Source: Prostheceraeus crozeri (lineage: Eukaryota; Platyhelminthes; Polycladida; Euryleptidae). From it: a DNA stretch of 64,000 nt. Each line of letters opens with the position of its first letter. The stretch's first letter is position 1. Both the position numbers and the translations under genes were made by a program. Positions 56,991 to 64,000 of this stretch are shown here, in pieces. The notes beneath the pieces were generated by a model that was given only the letters and a program-made list of their open reading frames with translations, made no database searches and had not been told where the DNA came from. Location of the stretch: assembly GCA_907163375.1 (NCBI GenBank), contig CAJQUW010008702.1, forward strand, positions 62,001 to 126,000, read 5' to 3'.

Positions 56991-57555
56991 TGAACAAAGA
57001 AGTGGACAAGTTCGAAAACGCTTTCTACTTCAACTGTCAAATTCTCTTATTGGTTGCTGAGAGGGCAACGCACTTGAGCCGGCAAGGTCGCCAATGAGGC
57101 CTATCATCCAACCGGTACCGAAACAAAGGCGATGCGATCATTGTCCAAGAGAACGTGAGAGAAAATTTAAAAAAAGATGTGTTTTTTTGTCAAACGACCG
57201 TGTGTGCTGAACACGCTATCATAAAACGTCCACGTTGTTGACTGTAGAAAATTGAATACACCAATTGCTTTTTAGGATCATTCAGAAAACAATCATAAAC
57301 CTCCATTGTTGTTCGTTACCAAAAATATTTTTGGGGTGTGATACACCCCATGGTAAACAACGCTACATTTTTTCAAAAACATTTTCACCGCGAAATGACT
57401 TCATACTTCAAAAAGTTTATTACTGTAACTTTTTAGTGATATTCACCTCAAGGATTAACTGGGAGGGCATCATCAGACTTTATCCAGTTAAAGAAATACA
57501 CAAAAAATGCGACGTCTTGGGGTGTGTAGACACCCAATGGCAAAGTAAGGGTTAA

Positions 57556-57760
57556 TAACGTATCCAGTTCAGATGACACAAAATCGGATATATTAGTATG
57601 ATCAGACACAAGAAGACCGGGTGGGATGTAAATCAATGAACAGATAATATCAGTCTTTGGCAGATATATCGTTAAAAATTCGATGTATTTTGGTTTAACA
57701 AACCCTGGGATTACCAACTCTGGCGACAGTAAAATAAAACCAGTAAAACCGAATAAGTAA
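57556..57760 (-). pseudogene. LINE AP-endonuclease fragment
   Basis: The minus-strand reading has PELVIPGFVKPKYIEFLTIY, then ICSLIYIPPGLLVSDHTNIS and DFVSSELDTLL. The YIPP motif and the following dh-i--F---LD-LL pattern are the middle of the apurinic endonuclease of CR1/jockey-type LINEs, which nicks the target. It ends exactly at the TTAA of the piggyBac. It may be the 5' part of the LINE at 53527-55490, although about 150 residues of the nuclease are not found on the other side. Confidence 0.6.
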
Positions 57761-57769
57761 AAAAGACAG

Positions 57770-60700
57770 TAATAAAACCGAACCTTGAAGCTGTCTGCAC
57801 AGGATTAGACTTTGATATTCGCTGAACAGTATATTTACTTGCATCATTATAAGGGACTAATTAAGATAAGCAAATATTCCTGCTGTCAAACAAGTAGAAT
57901 GGCTTCTTCAGCTGTCATTTTATGAGTTTTTGGTGATGTGGCTTCAGCCATGCAATTTCAGCCATAGGCTTATTTACTCGATGCTGAAGTCGCTTTATCA
58001 AGTAAGCTTTGCTATAAACTGCATTTTTAAAAAATGCTTTCAAAACAAGCCATGCATTTATAATACCTAAATGGATCCCAGTTGTTGATGAATATGATTC
58101 AGGCTTGTTGTCAATAGTCGCCTGAAATTTCATTCAGTGCGATAGCAGGTTTGATGCATAATTCTGCTGTCTGACACGGATTTTCAGAGGGATGCATGTG
58201 AAAGTTTGCAATGCTACCCAATTTAGGTTGATGCCGACAAATGTAGACATTATCATGAGTACGGATGGAGCGTGAAGAGAGTCAACTCAGAAAGCAATTG
58301 AGTATGTAGTGAATACTGCAATTGGTTCAGTTTTTACGAACATATTATGTTTCTGAGGTATAGAGCAATATTTGATCAATATTTAAAAATGGAAATTGTT
58401 GCGAATTATTCCTGTGCTAAGCAATAATGTTCCGTTAATGCTACTGATTGCGGTAAGTTATGACAAGAATCTTTAAGCGTTTAGTTAAAAGGAAATCAAT
58501 GATGACTACATTTTATTCCAGACCTTCATACGGGAAATTGAAACTTATCCTGCTTCTTGGTTCAACTTTCGAGTTCAACAAATTTGGCTTATACATTTAG
58601 CTCATTTTTTTCCAAATGGCTATATAGATCTGTGACGTGTGAGTTGCTTGTTGAAATTGTTATCTAACAGACTGTGTCCCATAGTCAATAAAATTGATCA
58701 TGTAGAATTGAGGTATAAAAGGCTACAATAACTTGCTCTATTGAGCCATGTATGGTTAGATTCAACGGAACTACGGTTAATAGTAACTACGATTGATTCC
58801 ATTATGTAATTATGTGTAGTGATATAAAAGTATAAAAGTATGTAGTTATGATTTAAAATATTCCTGATCAATATCTAAGTTCTGTAATTTATCTGAATGA
58901 TATTGTGACCCATTTATTTTTTATTTTATTATTTACTAAAAATAATGACGTTGAACTCTTTCTTCGCATGACGTAGTTTGTGATAACACTGACAGATACA
59001 AAAAATAGGAAAATCCATCAAAGCTGCTGAAAAGTATTACTTCTTAGCGTTATCACTTACCATTGACTCGATCGAGGGATCAGTTTATCATTCATTCTTC
59101 TGCTTTGCTTTCATGATTGCCAATTCCTTGGTAAATTCTCCAAAAACAGTAACAATGATCTCCAAAGCAGAGGGCCTTCTTGTGGGCATCATCTGCAGCG
59201 ACATACAGTTTCACTTAGTTCTGTCGACGATTGTGCGATTGATTCCAGAGTTGTCTCTGAATAGGCTCAAAGAAGAGGTGTATTGAATCGGAGATTCCAA
59301 TTTGTGCCCTGTGCTTCGAGAGCACTGGAGCCATGACGGAGACAGACGAAGGCAACGGACCGAAGTCGCTATACTGTGGCTCTTTCTGAGACGTCGTTGC
59401 CAACGTCCATATGAGTGTTACCGCCTTCACGGGTGCCGCTTCTTTATGATTCTTATATGATCAATAATTGCCTACAGCATTCCCAAGCGATATTTGTTCG
59501 CAATAAATGCAATTGACTGAAACGCTATTTATGAATCTTTTCACCATCTGTTTTAACATTCCCAGGTATCAAAGGAAAATTTTGCAGAAATTCAGAATGC
59601 GATTAGAATTAGATATCTGTGGAATTATACAGCTCTCTTGGTGGACGTACAGACCTATATTAAAGCTTATATAAGGTCAAGAAGTATCCGATAATACAAG
59701 ATGATCATGATATGACGAAGTTGATGAAGATCATATGGCTGAGCAAAGTTGTCATAGTGGATTATCTGAGGAAGAAGCAGTATCTTGGGACAAGGAATAA
59801 GTAGGCCTAATTCGCTTTCTAAATGCCTTGATGAAAATACTTGTAGGCAATAACTTCATTCAGATTATTCCTCTATCGGAATACAGGTGACTTTATGTAA
59901 TGTTATGATAAATATTTGCTAGATTGTTACAAAGTATTCAATGCTATGATGTAGTTAAGATAATCAACCAAGTTGCTGATGACGTGTGCTATGATGCCGG
60001 CCATCAGATTTAAGGTTGCAATTAACCATCTTCATGCGAGTATATGGCAGTCAATTTCCAATCTGTAATTTTAGGATGATGCGTGCCACAGCGATGCATT
60101 TGAGACGACTGTATACTGCCTCCATATCCCACACGCGGTTCATGCACTTCTATAGTCAGAAGACTCAATTGGGTGTGTAGTAATCATAATCGCATAACTT
60201 AACTCACTGTTTTATGCAATTTTTGGCTGAATAAAGGCAAATATACCATCTTCGGTTGAATTCCCTTAAAATTTCGCATGTAGGTGCTGATATAGCAACC
60301 GGCTCCAGGATGACCGGTAGGCCCCTACAGGAGGGCACGATCGGGTAGGCCGGCACGAAATTCATTTTCCAGCACAAGGCGGGGTGCGGGAAGATATGTA
60401 GATGACATCATGAATGAGTTGGTGCGACGATAAGCCGGCCTACATGTGGGAAGACCTATTTCTGAATTTTTGCAAGTCGAGCTCCTTGATTGCCTGCAGT
60501 ATTTCTCATAGAATCAAGCTCTATGAATTTTTGATTTCATCATTTCAGATAAGGACATTACAAGGGTTCAAGAAATTAATTAGAAATTATATCACACACA
60601 TATAGGTACGATTTGAAATTGTACAGACTTTCTCCAATATTGAAAGTTTATTCCATAGAACATGAATGAAAATCACAATTTATGCATTCACCATGCTAAA

Positions 60701-60808
60701 TAATCCTGAAAAGTGCAATTTTGTTGAAAATCTATCAATTTCTGAGATTTTGCTTGGTGGCTGTGAAATATGATCTGATAGCACTTTACAATTTCATTAT
60801 GTTGACAT
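57770..60808. other. Intergenic; candidate exon at 59212-59450
   Basis: Mostly AT-rich and featureless. On the minus strand, 59212-59450 is open, GC-richer than its surroundings and varied in residues (VKAVTLIWTLATTSQKEP, FGPLPSSVSVMAPVLSKH), ending NQSHNRRQN-stop. It may be a last exon or chance. No domain is recognised. At 60295-60360 a short GC-rich piece contains CCGGCT/GACCGG words like those in the hAT ends. Confidence 0.35.
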
Positions 60809-60934
60809 GCACACGTTTCCCGAATAACCAAAATCTATGGCACTCCTATAGGAAACGTCCTACGGAATTATTGTAATTTTCCTATAGCGGGTAGTGCTAT
60901 TGCTATGGAACTCTATTCTATGGCACTGTTAGAA

Positions 60935-61090
60935 TGTTTTGTCCCATTGAATTTTGGGGAACTTTGATCCTATTGCCTGTGGGACTTATTTGTCCCATAG
61001 ACTTGTAGGAAATCCTGCCCTATCGAATTTCGGGAAATCTTGTTCTATCGAACTTCTGTCCCATAGAATTTTGGGAAATTCAGTTTTCAT
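60935..61090. repeat. Degenerate tandem repeat inside the left end
   Basis: Units like TGTCCCATAGAATTTTGGGA recur four to five times with a spacing near 30 bp and many changes (for example at about 60942, 61020 and 61068). Confidence 0.5.
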
Positions 61091-63270
61091 GGCAGCTCCT
61101 AATGCTACAGCGTGTCTAAACCTTTCCGCGACATACTCACGCTTTATGTGATCATGATTGTAAAGAATAATTAGTTTAGTTTAGCAATTGTGATAATGTC
61201 AATTTAAAGACAACATGCATGAGGTATTTGCACTTTCCACTTTCGATCCCCTTGACATGTCGGTGAAAGTCCGGCCCAGATTTAAAAAAAAATAGTTTGA
61301 GAATCAATCACACTATGGAGCATTATTTTTTAGCTAATTTCATGATCATCACAAAACGCCATTAAATTCAAAAAACAGCCAATGATTTTTAATATCTTCT
61401 CTTTTTAGCCGTTTGAACACTTGCTTCGATGAAAAGTTTCTCAGAAATCATTCACCTTATTTCTTTCTCTTCCATTGGGAAATGTAGTAGGAGTTGATCT
61501 GCAACAAACAGGAAATACATTATAAATATGCGATAAATGATAAGTTGATGATGGAACATAGACGTTCTGCATATAGGCAGATAAACTTCATTTAGATGAA
61601 AAATAATGCAAAATATTGCAATTGAAGAGTATTTGATAATTGCTATGTTTCTTGTATTGGAGATTTATATTATTAATATAGGATTGTAACATAATAATGC
61701 AAATGCACCCCGCTGTCATCTTGCGGATGAAAAATATCGCCAGAAGTTTCATTTTACTTGTTTATTGTCAAAACTGCGTTTCGTCTGCTCTCAGTAGTTG
61801 TGACACGCAGAATGAATCAAACTGATTGAAACATGATTCCTGCTAGAATATCGATCAGACAATGATCCTTTCTTTTTATTCAAGTTGTCGATGCACTTCT
61901 TTTCCTATTAGTAATTTTTCTGCGTATGTACTTTTTTTATTTTTTTAAATATTAAATTTTATATTATCATATTAATTATTGCAGGTGCAGTAACTTAGGC
62001 AATTTGCCAGCATCAGTGTGTTTAAAGTGATATTTTATGAATGCCCGTCGAAATTTCACTAACTTGCTATTTGGAAATCTTAGAATCTTTAGAATTAACA
62101 GTGGAGTCAACCTGATAGAATACATATCGAAGGTTTTGAAAGTGAAATTAAATAACGATTTTCTAAATGATAGCTAAAAGACCAAAAATAACTGGACTAT
62201 AATTCTTTCAGATAGTAGTGTATAAATTGTTAGAACACCGGGGACTTGATAACTTACTTCATGGCTTAAAACACCGATTCGAGGATTTCACCAAACATGG
62301 ATTTCTCAGAAGACGCAGCAGACTCGTTGAAAGAACCCGATCAACCCTAACTGAAATTTAAAAACATAATCAAAATTGTTTACTTAAAAACTTTGCGTAT
62401 AGCATTGGGTGATATTTGCACGACTGTTTGAAGATAACTGTTGACCCCTAGATAACTTACGATGATATGCTTGGGCCAGTGAGAAAGCTATGAAACAAGC
62501 GGAATCAAAAGATATACCCGTTATCTAAAACAAGAGAAATTCTGTTATAATTTCAATGTAACTAACTGCTGCATCATTTAAGTGATTACAGCGTATCTTC
62601 AAGACTTATAGCATAAATGTATGCGTAGGTCTTCGTTTAGAAAGTTCTACGATTTTTTAATTAATATCCTGAATAATTAAATCTAAATAAAATATTCAAA
62701 TTTGCAATAATTTTTGTGCTGTGATAGCACACATGGCATAGCACTTGAACGTATTGTTGAACTGTCTACTTTATACATACGACAATAGAACAAGGAATAG
62801 ATAAGACTGTCTACATAAATCTTATAATACAGTAGTTCTAGTTCCTACCTCAAAAATCTAAATAATTGCATAATTTAATAAAACAGTGCGCGAATGAATT
62901 GCTGTAACAATGAGGACTTGATGATTTGACTGATGGACTATACAAATAATAAATTCGTTTCAATTGAACTTACTCCATTGGTGTGATGATTGAGACAAAC
63001 CGGATAAGATGATTGATTCAGCAAACGACGGATTTTCATAAAAATACGAGACACTGAGACACGACCAAAGGATGTGATTAACAATGACTGTTGCACATGC
63101 CAAAAGCATCTGAAATTATACTGAACATGCAAATGTTGCAATATCATTGGACAAAGTCAGATTACGGAGTCAAAACTGTCGCTGCGCGTTTGCTTCTTTT
63201 GGATAGCTTCTATGGCACTCATATTTTCCCACTTCCAGTGCAATTGGATCCAACAGAGTTCGATTGAACG
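61091..63270. other. Interior of the inverted-repeat element, nothing recognised
   Basis: AT-rich, with no open frame above about 70 codons and no family motif. Confidence 0.4.
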
Positions 63271-63654
63271 TCAAGGTGTGCTATGGCATTCCCATTGCGT
63301 GTCATAGAATACCATAGAGTGCCATTGAATTTGGTTAATCGGGTGTGCAGCCCAATGACAGAAATTTCATTAAAACCATAGAGTAAGTACTTGCTCTATA
63401 TGATTAAAACCGGATGAATATGCAAAATTTAGCACTTTACATTTTACACTAGATGTGAACTCGACAGAGTTATCTTCTAGGGGTTAATTTTTTCCTTTGT
63501 CCAAGTTATCTATGTAGCAGCGCGATTTGATGCTGGAAAAATGTATTTTCACATAATTCGGTGAATGACTAGAATTTTGAGATTTTTATCCTTTTGTAAA
63601 ATACAACAGTTATCGCAAACTTTGAAATTGAAAAGGAGTTCAATTCCTTTAGTT

Positions 63655-63905
63655 CAGGTTAACTCTACAACGGGAGTTTGCTCCGGGGTTAACTCTAAAG
63701 TTTACTCCTGTGTAACTGTGTACTCCACTTGAGTTCATATTCGGTGTTAGGGTTATATTTACACTTACACCGGAGTTAGTGTTTGCTCCGGAGTTAACCC
63801 GGGTGTAAGCGTTAACTGAACCCGAGTTCATGTCTGGTGTTGCGCTTACACTTACCCCGGAGTTAACTTCGGAGTAACACTTTCACTTACTGAATGTGAA
63901 CCCAC
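63655..63905. repeat. Degenerate GGAGTTAAC-type repeat array
   Basis: Words such as CTCCGGGGTTAACTC, CTCCGGAGTTAACCC, CCCGGAGTTAACTTC and TTACTCCTGTG follow one another on both strands. The 250 bp is thus a worn array of a 10-15-bp, partly palindromic unit, or the ends of a foldback element. The Asn/Ser/Gly/Val-rich minus-strand frame across it only reflects the repeat. Confidence 0.6.
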
Positions 63906-64000
63906 AAATTGGCGGTGTTTTTTGAACCCTATCAATATGTCTGCTGCATTTCGAATCATTTTAATTATAATTTCTTCTTCTTGAACCGGCGCTGCTTCCG

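Larger units (their letters stand above)
55490..57551 (+). mobile_element. piggyBac element, worn
   Basis: The right end is well defined: ...CAAAGTAAGGG directly before TTAA (57552-57555). Just inside lie two palindromic words, TTGGGGTGTGTAGACACCC (about 57518) and GGGGTGTGATACACCCC (about 57331). The left end is less certain: CCTTACTCTTACATTTG at about 55488 resembles the inverse of the right end (CCCTTACTTTGCCATTGG), but the TTAA is lost. It carries the transposase relic 55743-56990. Confidence 0.6.
60809..63349. mobile_element. Inverted-repeat element of unknown superfamily
   Basis: The left end reads TGCACACGTTTCCCGAATAACC and then AAAATCTATGGCACTC. The inverse of the right end reads TGCACACCCGATTAACCAAA and then TTCAATGGCACTCTATGG. 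Similarity extends about 40-70 bp inward. No TSD was recognised and no transposase is inside, although much of the 2.5 kb is plain AT-rich DNA. Confidence 0.5.

Noticed and set aside
1..64000. CRISPR array, prophage, operon or plasmid features
   Set aside because: No regularly spaced direct repeats, no dense tandem genes and no bacterial gene families; all recognised families are animal mobile elements.

Overview
This is a stretch of eukaryotic nuclear DNA, almost certainly from an invertebrate animal. It is AT-rich, lacks long intact genes, and is packed with animal-type mobile elements: Penelope-like retroelements (PLEs), CR1-type and restriction-endonuclease-type LINEs, Tc1, piggyBac, several hAT elements, foldback MITEs and tRNA-derived SINE heads. 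No CRISPR array, operon, rRNA or convincing tRNA gene is visible. I cannot name the species. No host gene can be annotated with confidence; three short open segments with weak exon-like features are listed at low confidence.

Layout. 1-740: GC-rich DNA with a G-tract minisatellite. 2206-3233: non-autonomous hAT with an 8-bp target-site duplication (TSD). 11288-15832: an internally deleted Tc1 element whose transposase is interrupted by a PLE (11935-15303) with a 12-bp TSD; the Tc1 reading frame rejoins when the PLE is removed. 17711-20203: a palindromic PLE insertion, two near-identical 5'-truncated copies pointing outward, flanked by a 15-bp direct repeat. 21-24.6 kb: PLE debris with hammerhead-like RNA motifs. 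27-38.3 kb: nested elements. A PLE reverse transcriptase relic at 27.5 kb is followed by a hAT (27884-29032), a CR1-like relic, a 5.4-kb hAT (29873-35245) holding a hAT transposase relic and a LINE endonuclease ORF, and then a GIY-YIG fragment that is itself split by a piggyBac (35360-38146). 40-44 kb: foldback element, paired MITEs and a hAT rich in a gcggat motif. 46.7-48.1 kb: SINE head and second LINE endonuclease relic. 50.8-53.2 kb: a CTTGGGT-rich inverted-repeat element and a piggyBac MITE. 53.5-57.8 kb: a CR1-type LINE on the minus strand with a piggyBac lying between parts of it. 60.8-64 kb: inverted-repeat element and degenerate repeats.

The elements do not work together as a system; their relationships are those of successive insertion, which can be ordered from the nesting. 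The most interesting signal is a set of small RNA motifs (17754-17790, 20082-20118, 21145-21190, 22452-22492, 24051-24097, 51652-51695). They share a hammerhead-ribozyme-like core. In the four dispersed minus-strand copies helix II is unrelated in sequence yet always complementary, and in all six the third helix is a palindrome without a loop. This fits the known presence of minimal, probably dimeric, hammerheads in PLEs. All alignments were made by eye from this sequence alone.
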